A DNA stretch of 64,000 nt from NCBI GenBank assembly GCA_038323615.1, contig JBBQHC010000002.1:6318-70317 (forward strand). Direction: 5' to 3'. The DNA comes from JBBKXP01 sp038323615 (GTDB lineage: Bacteria > Pseudomonadota > Alphaproteobacteria > Rhodobacterales > Rhodobacteraceae). Within the stretch, counting starts at the first letter, position 1. Each line of letters starts with the position of its first letter. The translations under genes were made by a program, and so were the position numbers. The notes under the pieces were generated by a model that had not been told where the DNA came from, searched no databases, and worked only from the letters and a program-made list of their open reading frames with translations. Below are positions 32,301 through 40,825 of the stretch, one piece after another.

Positions 32301-32313
32301 TGAACGTAGTTCA
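32301..32313. promoter_or_regulatory. TetR-type operator upstream of tetR
   Basis: TGAACGTAGTTCA, 12 bases before the tetR ATG; same TGAAC-N3-GTTCA pattern as the three sites at 31617-31686, indicating autoregulation. Confidence 0.8.
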
Positions 32314-32351
32314 TGAATAGACCGCGCAGGCGGCAATTGAAACCCCCCCCG

Positions 32352-33578
32352 CTAGGCCTTGATCGGCGCACCGCCCGCAAAGTTGTTGGCGTCATGATAG
32401 CTGATCGGCGCTTCCTGCATCTGCAAATGCAACCCGGTGTCGGTCAGCGGATGGGCGCGGGCCAACGCCTCGTCGAAATCAATGCCAAGGCCCGGTCCGG
32501 TCGGCAGTTCGATATATCCACCCTCGACCCGGATCGTGTTCTTGATCAGGGCGCTGTGGAACGGCGTCTCGATGGTTTCGGCCATCAGGATGTTGGGGAT
32601 GCTGGCGGCAAGTTGGATATTCGCCGCCCATTCGACGGGACCGGCATAAAGATGCGGGGCCATCTGGGCGTTGTAGGTCTCCGCCAGCGCCGCAATCTTC
32701 TTGCCCTCCCAGATGCCCCCGGACCGCCCAAGTGCCGGTTGCAGGATGCTGACGCCGTGACGCAGCACTTCGGCGAATTCGGCCTTGGTCGTCAGCCGCT
32801 CGCCCGTCGCCACGGGGATCCGCACCGCAGCCGCGACCCGCGCCAAATCGGCGGGATTGTCGGGCGGCACGGGTTCCTCAAACCACAGCGGGCTGTAGGG
32901 TTCCAGCGCCTGCCCCAGCCGGATCGCGCCGCCGGTGGAAAACTGCCCGTGGGTGCCGAACAGGATGTCGGCCCGGTCGCCCACTGCCTGGCGCACCGCC
33001 TTGCAGAACGCGACCGACAGGGAAATGTCGGACAGCGCGGGCATGTGGCCGCCGCGGATCGTATAGGGTCCGGCGGGGTCGAATTTCACTGCCGTATAGC
33101 CCTTGTCCACCATCGCCAGCGCCGCCTCGGCGGCCATGTCGGGGCTGGCCCAGAAATCGGGCAGGGCGTGGCCCTTTTGCGGATAAAGATAGGTATAGGC
33201 CCGCACCCGGTCGTTCATCCGGCCGCCGATCAGGGCATGCACCGGGCGGTCGCGATCCTTGCCCAGAATGTCCCAGCAGGCGATCTCAAGGCCACTCCAC
33301 GCTCCCATCACCGTCAGATCGGGGCGCTGGGTGAACCCGGCGGAATAGACCCGGCGGAACATCAGCTCGATATTCTCGGGATTCTCGCCAGCCATATGGC
33401 GTTCAAAAACGTCGCGGATGACGGCCTTCATCGCCTCTGGCCCGACGCTGGAGGCATAACATTCGCCATACCCAACGACGCCGGTGTCGGTCGTCACCTT
33501 GGGGATGATCCAGTACCGCCCGCCCCAGCCGGGAGCCGGGGGCGAGGTGATGATGACATCGAGATCGGCGAGTTTCAT
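32352..33578 (-). CDS. Mandelate racemase/muconate lactonising family protein (acid-sugar dehydratase type)
   Basis: 408 residues. Enolase-superfamily fold with N-terminal capping domain and barrel. Visible barrel blocks are AVKFDPAGPY, ILFGTHGQFSTGGAIRL, PLWFEEPVPPDN (metal Glu), IPVATGERLTTKAEF (metal Glu), LQPALGRSGGIWEGKKIA and MAPHLYAGPVEWAANIQLAASIPN with a His at the usual base position. This is the galactonate/gluconate/arabinonate dehydratase type. Where galactonate dehydratase has Asp-x-His as first metal ligand plus acid, this protein reads Gly-Thr-His. The downstream side of the same strand holds tetR; the alcohol dehydrogenase upstream may share its operon. Confidence 0.8.
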   Translation of the reverse strand: MKLADLDVIITSPPAPGWGGRYWIIPKVTTDTGVVGYGECYASSVGPEAMKAVIRDVFERHMAGENPENIELMFRRVYSAGFTQRPDLTVMGAWSGLEIACWDILGKDRDRPVHALIGGRMNDRVRAYTYLYPQKGHALPDFWASPDMAAEAALAMVDKGYTAVKFDPAGPYTIRGGHMPALSDISLSVAFCKAVRQAVGDRADILFGTHGQFSTGGAIRLGQALEPYSPLWFEEPVPPDNPADLARVAAAVRIPVATGERLTTKAEFAEVLRHGVSILQPALGRSGGIWEGKKIAALAETYNAQMAPHLYAGPVEWAANIQLAASIPNILMAETIETPFHSALIKNTIRVEGGYIELPTGPGLGIDFDEALARAHPLTDTGLHLQMQEAPISYHDANNFAGGAPIKA

Positions 33579-33599
33579 GGCAGCGACCTTTTCTTACAA

Positions 33600-33661
33600 C
33601 TTCTTTTGGCCAAAATTATCCCGGGGGGCGGCCCGGTACAGGACGGGGGGCAGCACCCCCC
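33600..33661 (-). terminator. Hairpin plus AATTTT...GCCAAAAG module, copy 3
   Basis: Read on the minus strand: GGGGGG/CCCCCC hairpin, GC-rich spacer, CCCCGGGATAATTTTGGCC and CCAAAAGAAG. It follows the alcohol dehydrogenase stop in the same direction and precedes the dehydratase gene. Confidence 0.55.
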
Positions 33662-34753
33662 TCAGCCCTTGCCAAAGACGATGACATTGCGTTTGGCCGA
33701 CCCGGTGCGGGTATCTGCGATGGCCTCGTTGATCTGCGCCAATGGATAACGCCCCGATATCAGCTCGTCCAGTTTCAGGCGCTTTTGCTGATACAGGTCC
33801 ACCATCCAGGGGATGTCCCGCTTGATCACCGCATTGCCCATTTTCGATCCGACCATCCCCTGACTCCAGGCCGCAAGGTTGGTGATTTCATAGCTTGAGG
33901 TCTGCCCGGTATGGGGCATCCCGACCAGCACGATATTGCCGCCCTTGCCGATGTAATTGACCGCCTGTTCATAGGCTTTGGCCGACCCGACGGTGACAAA
34001 CACCGCATCCGCGCCGCGCCCCATGATTGCCTGCGCGGCGACCCAGGGTTCGGCCTCGGTCGCCAGCACGCCATCGGTCGCGCCGAATTCGCAGGCGATC
34101 GCCAGTTTTTCCTCGGACATGTCCACCGCAATGATCCGCCGCGCCCCGGCGATCCGCGCACCCTGAATCGCGTTTAGTCCGACACCTCCGGCACCGATCA
34201 CGACGCAATCCTGCCCGGCCCGCAGTTTGGCGGCGTTAACCACTGCGCCGATCCCGGTGATCACGCCGCAAGCGAGCAGGGACGCCGCGTCAAGCGCCAT
34301 ATCCGCAGGCACCCGCACCACCTGGCTTTGATCCACGACCACCATCTCGGCAAAGGCCCCGCAGGCCATCGCCTGATGCAACTTGCCACCATCGGCGGTT
34401 TTCAAAGGTCCGTGGTCGCCGTCAAAGGCGGTGTCGCAGGCGGTCGGCTTACCCTCGGAACAGGGGGCGCAATGGCCGCAGGCGCGGATCAGCGTCACCA
34501 CGACCGGATCGCCGATACTGATGCCGCGCACCAAATCGCCCAGTGCCGTCACATGCCCCGCCGCCTCGTGGCCATAGACCGCTGGCAGCGACCCGCCCCA
34601 ACCGCCGTCCATATAGGTGATGTCGGAATGGCAGATCGCGCAGGCGGCCAGCGTCACCTCGACCTCGGCCCCTTGGGGCGCGCGCAGGGCGACCTTTTCG
34701 ATGGAAAGAGGTTGGCCGAATTCATGGCAGACGGCGGCGTCGATCAGCGGCAT
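33662..34753 (-). CDS. Zinc-dependent alcohol dehydrogenase (MDR family, class III-like)
   Basis: 363 residues from ATG 34751-34753 (AAGGA eight bases upstream; an ATG three codons earlier overlaps that box). Catalytic-zinc site CAICHSD and GHEAAG, structural-zinc cysteines in CGHCAPCSEGKPTAC, Rossmann GAGGVGLNAIQGARIAGARRIIAVD. It resembles the formaldehyde/aryl-alcohol dehydrogenase group (FrmA/NDMA-dependent-like), probably NAD-linked. Substrate not determinable. The adjacent dehydratase hints at sugar-acid or polyol catabolism. Confidence 0.88.
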   Translation of the reverse strand: MPLIDAAVCHEFGQPLSIEKVALRAPQGAEVEVTLAACAICHSDITYMDGGWGGSLPAVYGHEAAGHVTALGDLVRGISIGDPVVVTLIRACGHCAPCSEGKPTACDTAFDGDHGPLKTADGGKLHQAMACGAFAEMVVVDQSQVVRVPADMALDAASLLACGVITGIGAVVNAAKLRAGQDCVVIGAGGVGLNAIQGARIAGARRIIAVDMSEEKLAIACEFGATDGVLATEAEPWVAAQAIMGRGADAVFVTVGSAKAYEQAVNYIGKGGNIVLVGMPHTGQTSSYEITNLAAWSQGMVGSKMGNAVIKRDIPWMVDLYQQKRLKLDELISGRYPLAQINEAIADTRTGSAKRNVIVFGKG

Positions 34754-34851
34754 TTTCAGCATCCTTGAGGAAAGTGTTTTGCGTGACATCCACTGCCGTG
34801 CGGGCAGGCGCAATCCCCAAACCGACGGTTCCGTCGCAGACATGACTTGGA

Positions 34852-34980
34852 TCAGCGATGGCCGATCCGGATCAGGAAGCCTTGCAATGCCGCGGCAAAG
34901 GCGATGGGCTAATCGACGCAAGGCAGATGCGCGGCGCTGCGGATCAGGTTGAACGTCGCTCCGGGGATCTGCCATGCGCC
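34852..34980 (-). pseudogene. Remnant: C-terminal end of an alpha/beta hydrolase with in-frame stop
   Basis: Minus-strand frame reads AWQIPGATFNLIRSAAHLPC, then VD, an in-frame TAG, then PIAFAAALQGFLIRIGHR and a stop. The HLPCVDQP..FAAAL.FL pattern is the usual C-terminal His region of PcaD-like hydrolases; the TAG stands where a Gln codon is expected. Nothing upstream resembles the rest of the gene. It is therefore a decayed 3' fragment. Confidence 0.6.
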
Positions 34981-35032
34981 CCCTGTCGTCGGGGTCGATG
35001 GGCGCAACCTGGCCCACAGGGTCAAGCCGCAA

Positions 35033-35172
35033 TCAGGTCGACAGCACCCCGGCGCCAACAAGCACAATAAGGCCGCCCGCCACGTCGCGCCCGGTCAGTC
35101 TTTCGCCCATCCACGCGGCGGCCATCATGACAATCACCGACTGAACAGGCGGGAAAACCTGACCTGCCGAAT
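35033..35172 (-). pseudogene. Remnant: C-terminal end of an EamA/DMT-family transporter
   Basis: Minus-strand frame reads NSAGQVFPPVQSVIVMMAAA, then WMGERLTGRDVAGGLIVLVG, then AGVLST and a stop. This is the terminal two-helix region of EamA (DMT) transporters, where the GE motif is conserved. It begins directly at the stop of the dehydratase gene (35173), with no start or preceding helices. With the hydrolase remnant, it fills the 419-base gap 34754-35172, which otherwise holds nothing I recognise. Confidence 0.6.
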
Positions 35173-36135
35173 TTAGGCCAAGGCGCGGGCGAACACTACC
35201 GGATCGACGTTGCCGCCCGATGCGACCGCGATCACCGCGTCACCCGCGATAGAGCCAGGATGATACAAGGCCGCCGCCAGCGCCACCGCCCCGCCGGGTT
35301 CGATGACGATGCGCAGATGGGCGAATGCGGCGGCCATCGCGCGCAGGCAATCGTCCTCGCTGACCACGATCCCGGGGCCGCAGAGGCGTTGCAGAATCGG
35401 AAACGTCAGATCGCCGGGTTGCGGCGTGATGACCGCATCGCAGATCGATCCCGACAGGCGGGCATTGCGTTCGATCTTGCCACTGGCCAGCGACCGGGTC
35501 ACGTCGTCGAACCCCTCAGGTTCGACCGGGCGGGCGCGCAGGCCGGGAGCGTCAGCCGCGAGTGCCAGCGCGATGCCCGACGTCAGTCCGCCGCCGCCAC
35601 AACAGACCAGCACATCGGCGGTGTCGATCCCCAAGGCATTGGCGTCAGCCGCGATTTCCAGCCCGGTGGTGCCTTGCCCGGCGATCACCTGCGGGTCGTC
35701 GTAGGGTCTGATCAAGGTCAGGCCGCGTTCAGCCGACAGTTTCGCCCCAATGGCGTCGCGGTCTTCGCTGGCGCGGTCATACAGCACCACCTCGGCCCCC
35801 AAGGCCCGGGTGTTGGCGATTTTGACGGCGGGCGCGTCGGCGGGCATGACGATAACGCAGGGCGCGCCATGTGCCTGCGCGGCCCGCGCCACGCCCTGCG
35901 CATGGTTGCCGGATGAAAACGCGATCACCCCGGTTTTGAGGGCGTTATCTGTCAGCGCCGACACCGCCGACCAGCCGCCCCGCGCCTTGAAACTGCCGGT
36001 GAATTGCAGACATTCAGGTTTCACGAAAACCCGCCGCCCGGCGATGGCGTCCAGTGCCGGGTCGCACAGCAAAGGGGTGCGGCGCACATTGCCGTCAAGC
36101 CGTTTTGCGGCGGCGCGGATCATTTCGATGTTCAT
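35173..36135 (-). CDS. PLP-dependent threonine/serine dehydratase family protein
   Basis: 320 residues, fold-type II PLP enzyme. PLP-binding Lys50 in QFTGSFKARGG, substrate loop FSSGNHAQGVARAA, phosphate-binding CGGGGLTSGIALAL, and C-terminal VASGGNVDP. It lacks the C-terminal ACT domain, so it is a catabolic/serine-racemase-like dehydratase of about 320 residues rather than biosynthetic IlvA. Last gene of the four-gene overlapping operon (VOC, HAD, hydrolase, dehydratase). The SFKARG segment is slightly diverged from SFKxRGA. Confidence 0.88.
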   Translation of the reverse strand: MNIEMIRAAAKRLDGNVRRTPLLCDPALDAIAGRRVFVKPECLQFTGSFKARGGWSAVSALTDNALKTGVIAFSSGNHAQGVARAAQAHGAPCVIVMPADAPAVKIANTRALGAEVVLYDRASEDRDAIGAKLSAERGLTLIRPYDDPQVIAGQGTTGLEIAADANALGIDTADVLVCCGGGGLTSGIALALAADAPGLRARPVEPEGFDDVTRSLASGKIERNARLSGSICDAVITPQPGDLTFPILQRLCGPGIVVSEDDCLRAMAAAFAHLRIVIEPGGAVALAAALYHPGSIAGDAVIAVASGGNVDPVVFARALA

Positions 36136-36953
36136 GGCAGTTTCCCAATCCAGCGGTGCAGCACGTCCAGCGCCTGCGATTCATCCAAAAATGGCACATG
36201 GCCGCGCCCCGGCACATCGGCACGGATCATGTCGGGGCGGCGACGGGCCATTTCATCGGCGGTTTCCTTGGTCAGCAGGTCCGAATTGGCCCCCCGGATC
36301 AGCGCCAGCGGCAATTCCTGAAGTGCGTCGAACAGCGGCCACAGATCGGGTGCCGGCTGCGCCCCGCTTGCCAGCACCGCATCGCGCAGTTTCGGGTCGT
36401 AACGGATCACCAACCCCTCGGGCGTTTCGCGGCACTGCTGTTCCACCTCGGCCCGCCAGCGCGCCAGCGGCACTTCCTTGAAGTGGGTCCACAGATTTGC
36501 CCGCGCATCTGCCGCCTCATCATAGGTCTTTTGCGCCGGATTGCGCCCGATATAGCCCTTGATGACCTCCAACCCCTTTGGGTCGATCACCGGGCCGATG
36601 TCGTTCAGGGCGACCCCGGTCAGCCGGTCATGCGCCGTCGCCGCTAGCAGCATCGCGATCAGGCCGCCGCGCGAGGTGCCAAGGATCGCCGCCCGCTCCA
36701 GCCCCAGATGATCCATCAGGGCCAGCACATCCTGCGCCTCGACCGGGATCGTGTAGGTGGCGGGGTCGGCCCACTCGGACTGCCCGCGCCCGCGATAATC
36801 GGGACGGATCAGGCGGACGCCAGACAGGTGCGGGGCGACATGGTTGAAATCTGCACCATTCCGGGTCAATCCGGCCAGACAGATCAATGGCTTGCCCGAC
36901 CCCTGATCGGAATAGTGCAAGGTCAGGCCATCGGCGCTGCGGAACTCAGGCAT
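36132..36953 (-). CDS. Alpha/beta hydrolase
   Basis: 273 residues from ATG 36951-36953. HYSDQGSGKPLICLAGLTRNGADF start, nucleophile elbow GTSRGGLIAM (Ser about 98), catalytic Asp region LIRGANSDLLTKE, and His in GRGHVPFLDESQAL. A typical epoxide-hydrolase/dehalogenase-like cytosolic hydrolase; substrate unknown. Its start shares one base with the HAD stop (TGATG) and its stop overlaps the dehydratase ATG, so translation is coupled on both sides. Confidence 0.85.
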   Translation of the reverse strand: MPEFRSADGLTLHYSDQGSGKPLICLAGLTRNGADFNHVAPHLSGVRLIRPDYRGRGQSEWADPATYTIPVEAQDVLALMDHLGLERAAILGTSRGGLIAMLLAATAHDRLTGVALNDIGPVIDPKGLEVIKGYIGRNPAQKTYDEAADARANLWTHFKEVPLARWRAEVEQQCRETPEGLVIRYDPKLRDAVLASGAQPAPDLWPLFDALQELPLALIRGANSDLLTKETADEMARRRPDMIRADVPGRGHVPFLDESQALDVLHRWIGKLP

Positions 36954-37636
36954 CAGATCAGCTCCGGTATGGCGGTCAGATCGGGGATGATGTGGTGCGG
37001 CGTGGCATAGAGCCGGTCCACCGGGTCGCCCGCCCGATTGACCCAAACGGTGCGAAACCCGTACCCGGCAGCCCCGGCGGCGTCCCAGCCGTTGGACGAT
37101 ACGAACAACACCTGCTCGGGCGCGCAACCGAACTGCGCCCCGACCAGATCGTAAACTCGCGCGTGCGGTTTGAACACGCCGACAGCTTCAACAGACAGCA
37201 CCGCGTCCAGACTATCGGCGATCCCCGCCGACCCCACTGCTGCCGCCAACATGTCGGGCGTCCCGTTCGACAATATCGCGCAAGCAGTTCCCCGCGCCCG
37301 CAACGCCGCCAGCATCGCGGGCACTTCGGCAAAGGCGGGCAATTCGCGGTACAACGCCAGCAAGCGGTCGCGCAGGGCTGGGTCGTCCAGCCCCGAAGCC
37401 TCCAGCGCCCAATCCAGCCCGTCTTGCGTCACCTGCCAGAAATCGCAGTGCCGGTCAGCGACGGCGCGCAGCCAGGTGTATTGCAACTGCTTGGCCCGCC
37501 AATCCCGCGCCACCTGTGGCCAGACCGCGCCCAAGGCGGCGAAACGCGGCTCTTTAGCCGCCAATCGCGCCGCCGCATTGACGTCGAACAGGGTGCCGTA
37601 GGCGTCGAAAACGCAGGTGGTGATCGCCACGTTCAA
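36953..37636 (-). CDS. Haloacid dehalogenase type II (L-2-haloacid dehalogenase-like HAD)
   Basis: 227 residues. HAD motifs: CVFDAYGTLFDV (nucleophile Asp), AILSNGTP (Ser/Thr), Lys in VGVFKPHARVY, and SSNGWDAAGAAGYGFRTVWVNR (motif IV), which are the exact blocks of (S)-2-haloacid dehalogenases. Start is TTG at 37634-37636 or GTG at 37628-37630; the first overlaps the upstream stop. It may remove halide from short haloacids, or be a general phosphatase of this subfamily. Confidence 0.88.
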   Translation of the reverse strand: MNVAITTCVFDAYGTLFDVNAAARLAAKEPRFAALGAVWPQVARDWRAKQLQYTWLRAVADRHCDFWQVTQDGLDWALEASGLDDPALRDRLLALYRELPAFAEVPAMLAALRARGTACAILSNGTPDMLAAAVGSAGIADSLDAVLSVEAVGVFKPHARVYDLVGAQFGCAPEQVLFVSSNGWDAAGAAGYGFRTVWVNRAGDPVDRLYATPHHIIPDLTAIPELI

Positions 37637-38055
37637 CCCATGTCCGGCGGGCCGGATTCAGCCGCCGCCGGGTCCATCCACAGCGGTTCCCAGATATGAC
37701 CATCGGGGTCGGCGAAGGCGCGGGAATACATGAACCCCATGTCCTGCGCGGGACGCGGTTCGTTGCCGCCTGCTGCCAGCGCCGCCGTCACGATCCGGTC
37801 CACGCCCGCCTTGTCGTCACAAGACAGGGCGATCAGGTGCTGACTTTGCTTGGCGGCGTCGCCAATCGGCAAGGGGGTGAATTCGGCGAATTTTGCGTGG
37901 GTCAGGATCATCACATAGATGTTCTCGGAAATCACGACGCAAGCGGCGGTCGGGTCTGAAAACATCTCGTTGATGGTAAATCCGATCGCTTCGTAGAACG
38001 CCCGCGATCGTGGCAGGTCAGCGACCGGCAGGTTGACGAAAATACTGCGTGGCAT
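37633..38055 (-). CDS. VOC (glyoxalase/bleomycin-resistance) family protein
   Basis: 140 residues from ATG 38053-38055, preceded by AAGGGGG. Two beta-alpha-beta-beta-beta repeats: MPRSIFVNLPVADLPRSRAFYEAIGF and DDKAGVDRIVTAALAAGG, closing with FADPDGHIWEPLWMDP (C-terminal metal-ligand Glu). Function could be a lyase, dioxygenase-like or binding protein. First gene of the overlapping operon ending with the dehydratase. Confidence 0.85.
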   Translation of the reverse strand: MPRSIFVNLPVADLPRSRAFYEAIGFTINEMFSDPTAACVVISENIYVMILTHAKFAEFTPLPIGDAAKQSQHLIALSCDDKAGVDRIVTAALAAGGNEPRPAQDMGFMYSRAFADPDGHIWEPLWMDPAAAESGPPDMG

Positions 38056-38173
38056 GGCGAATCCCCCTTTGCATCTGGCAAATCCTCGACCTGTCGCAAC
38101 TCCCGCGCAAGTCATTCTTCCGCGCCTAAATGCTGGCGGGGGTGTGGCGGCAGTCAGCCCCCCGCTGCGCCCG

Positions 38174-38965
38174 TCAGATCAGGTTTTCCGGCTGCGGCAT
38201 CCCGATCACGTGATAACCGCCGTCGACATGAATGACCTCGCCCGATGTGAACCCGCCCGCGTCCGACGCCAGATAAACCGCCGTGCCGCCGATGGCCTCG
38301 AGCGTCGCGTTCGACCGCATCGGCGCGTTCTGTTCGGTATGGCGAAAGGTCCGGCGCGCCCCGGCGATGGCGGATCCGGCAAGGGTTTTCATCGGCCCCG
38401 GACTGATCGCGTTGACCCTGATCTTTTGCGGCCCAAGGTCGTTGGCCAGATAGCGCACCGCACTTTCCAGCGCCGCCTTGGCGACCCCCATGACGTTGTA
38501 GAACGGCGTCACCTTGTTGGCGCCCTCGTAGGTCAGGGTCAGGATGCAGCCGCCGTTGGGCATCAGGTCAGCGGCGCGGCGGGCAACATCGATCAGCGAA
38601 AAGCACGATATGGTCAGCGAATTCTGGAAATTGGCGCGGCTGGTGTTGATGAACCGGCCCGCCAACTCGGCCTTGTCGGAATAGGCGATGGCGTGGACCA
38701 CGAAATCGATTGTGCCCCAGCGGTCGCGCAGCATCGCAAAGGCGGCGTCCATCGATGCATCGTCATTCACATCGGTGTCGATCAACATGTCGCTGTCGAC
38801 GGATGCGGCCAGCGGTTCGACCCGGCTGCGGAACATCTCACCCTGATAGCTGAAGGCCAGTTCGGCGCCGGCGGCGTGCATTTCGCGCGCGATGCCCCAG
38901 GCGATCGACCGTTCGTTGGCAACGCCCATAATCAGGCCGCGCTTGCCCTGCATGCCGATGGTCAT
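38174..38965 (-). CDS. fabI: Enoyl-[acyl-carrier-protein] reductase
   Basis: 263 residues. NADH-dependent last step of each fatty-acid elongation cycle and target of triclosan. GVANERSIAWGIA cofactor start, HAIAYSDKAEL and Tyr156-x6-Lys163 (YNVMGVAK) at the same residue numbers as E. coli FabI. Third gene of a fabA-fabB-fabI run on the minus strand, 12 bases after fabB, a conserved Rhodobacterales arrangement next to irr. Confidence 0.95.
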   Translation of the reverse strand: MTIGMQGKRGLIMGVANERSIAWGIAREMHAAGAELAFSYQGEMFRSRVEPLAASVDSDMLIDTDVNDDASMDAAFAMLRDRWGTIDFVVHAIAYSDKAELAGRFINTSRANFQNSLTISCFSLIDVARRAADLMPNGGCILTLTYEGANKVTPFYNVMGVAKAALESAVRYLANDLGPQKIRVNAISPGPMKTLAGSAIAGARRTFRHTEQNAPMRSNATLEAIGGTAVYLASDAGGFTSGEVIHVDGGYHVIGMPQPENLI

Positions 38966-38977
38966 AAGGTCATCCGA

Positions 38978-40207
38978 TCACTGGTTGAATTTCGACAGTA
39001 GCATCGACCCATTGGTGCCGCCAAAGCCGAAAGAGTTGGTCATGACGGTGTCCAGCCCTGCGTTTTCCACCAGCCGGGTCGCAATCTCAGCCGGTTTCAG
39101 CGCCGGGTCGAGGGTTTCGACATTGATCGACGGGGTGATGAAATCGCTCTGCAACATCAGCAGGCAATAAACCGCCTCGGAGGCACCTGTCGCGCCCTGG
39201 CTGTGTCCGGTCATCGATTTGGTGCTGCTGATCGGCGGCGTCTGGCCGTCGCCAAAGACCCGGCGCACCGCCTCGACCTCGCCCACATCGCCGACCGGGG
39301 TGCTGGTGCCGTGGGCGTTGATATAGCTGACTTTACGACCCTTGGGCAGCGTATCCAGCGCCAGCCGCATCGCCCGTTCACCGCCTTCGCCCGAGGGCGC
39401 GACCATGTCGTGCCCATCGCTGGTGGCGGCGAATCCGGTCACTTCGGCGTAGATTTTCGCGCCGCGCGCCTTGGCGTGTTCCAGCTCCTCAAGCACGACC
39501 ATCGCGCCGCCGCCCGCGATGACGAACCCATCGCGGCCCGCGTCAAAGGCGCGCGAGGCCTTGGTCGGCGTGTCGTTGTATTTCGACGACATCGCACCCA
39601 TCGCATCGAACAGGCAGGACAGGGTCCAGTCCAGTTCCTCGGCGCCGCCGGCGAACATGATGTCCTGCTTGCCCAGCATGATCTGTTCGCTGGCTGCTCC
39701 GATGCAATGCAGGGACGTGGAACAAGCCGAGGTGATCGAATAATTGATGCCTTTGATATGGTAGGCCGTGGACAGGTTTGCCGATATGGTCGAGCCCATG
39801 CATTTGGGCACTGCGAACGGGCCGATCCGCTTTGGGCTGCCGGTTGACAATACGGTTTGGTGCGCTGCGAACATGGCGCTGGTCGACGGCCCGCCCGATC
39901 CCGCAATCAGGCCGGTGCGCGGGTTGACCACGTCGGTCTCGTCCAGTCCCGCATCGGCAATCGCCTGCGCCATCGCGATATGGGCATAGGCCGCGCCGGG
40001 GCCCATGAACCGGAGGGCGCGTTTGTCGACGTGTTCGGCGGGGTCGATCTTGACGGTGCCTGCTATCTGGCTGCGAAAGTTCCGCTCGGCCATCTCGGCG
40101 CTGGCCTCGATGCCAGAGCGCCCGGCGCGCAAAGACACCTCGACCTCGGCCGCAGAATTGCCAATGGGCGACACGATCCCCAGACCTGTAACGACGACAC
40201 GGCGCAT
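38978..40207 (-). CDS. fabB: 3-oxoacyl-[acyl-carrier-protein] synthase I
   Basis: 409 residues. Condensing enzyme needed for unsaturated fatty-acid elongation. Nucleophile Cys162 in ITSACSTSLHCIGAA, His in INAHGTSTPVGD and His in TKSMTGHSQGATG complete the Cys-His-His triad. Pairs with FabA upstream. The FabA-FabB branch makes cis-vaccenate precursors. Unusually for this block, a DUF2200 gene lies between fabA and fabB. Confidence 0.95.
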   Translation of the reverse strand: MRRVVVTGLGIVSPIGNSAAEVEVSLRAGRSGIEASAEMAERNFRSQIAGTVKIDPAEHVDKRALRFMGPGAAYAHIAMAQAIADAGLDETDVVNPRTGLIAGSGGPSTSAMFAAHQTVLSTGSPKRIGPFAVPKCMGSTISANLSTAYHIKGINYSITSACSTSLHCIGAASEQIMLGKQDIMFAGGAEELDWTLSCLFDAMGAMSSKYNDTPTKASRAFDAGRDGFVIAGGGAMVVLEELEHAKARGAKIYAEVTGFAATSDGHDMVAPSGEGGERAMRLALDTLPKGRKVSYINAHGTSTPVGDVGEVEAVRRVFGDGQTPPISSTKSMTGHSQGATGASEAVYCLLMLQSDFITPSINVETLDPALKPAEIATRLVENAGLDTVMTNSFGFGGTNGSMLLSKFNQ

Positions 40208-40339
40208 GGGCGCACTCCTTTGTCCTTGCGGGAACTATGTAGGGCAGGGGGACGTGAGGGGGCAAGGCGAAAGGGGTGGGGCGACCGATCGAGCCGGCGC
40301 GACAAGACTTGTCTGGTCACGGCGGACCGGGCAAACCAG

Positions 40340-40705
40340 TCATGCAGAGCGCAAAATTTTATCCATTTTTCGACCCTTTGCCAATTCATCGACAAGTTTA
40401 TCCAGATACCTGACCTTTTGGGTCAGGGGATCGGTAATTTCCTCAACCCGGTGGCCACAGATAACACCTGTAATCAGAGAGGCACACGGATTCAGCCGGG
40501 CCTGATCAAAGAGGGTTTCAAAATTCGCTTCCGCCTCGATCAGTGCTTTGATCTGCAAGTCGTCAAAGCCGGTCAGCCATCTGATGACTTGGTGCAATTC
40601 GTCCCGCGTCCTGGCCTTTTTCTCGACCTTCGCAAGATACAGCGGATAGACTTTGGCAAAGGACATTTTTGCGAAAGCCTGGTTTTGGGTGTTTGCGCCG
40701 ACCAT
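40340..40705 (-). CDS. DUF2200 family protein
   Basis: 121 residues. Matches the DUF2200 pattern throughout: FAKMSFAKVYPLYLAKVEKK, TRDELHQVIRWLTGFD, ANFETLFDQARLNP, SLITGVICGHRVEEITDPL and VRYLDKLVDELAKGRKMDKILR. It is a small cytosolic protein of unknown function found in many bacteria, often near mobile or accessory genes. GGAAA precedes the ATG. It is flanked by spacers of 132 and 120 bases between fabB and fabA, so it has probably been inserted into an otherwise tight fab operon. Confidence 0.88.
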   Translation of the reverse strand: MVGANTQNQAFAKMSFAKVYPLYLAKVEKKARTRDELHQVIRWLTGFDDLQIKALIEAEANFETLFDQARLNPCASLITGVICGHRVEEITDPLTQKVRYLDKLVDELAKGRKMDKILRSA

Positions 40706-40825
40706 GAGATTTTCCGCTAGATTCGGGCCATGCGGGCCGTGAATTCGACAGTTCAGGCGGTCTTGTCAGTTGACATCGCGTTCAACAATGCTGTTGCCAA
40801 CATCTGATGCGATGTTGGGCCGATT

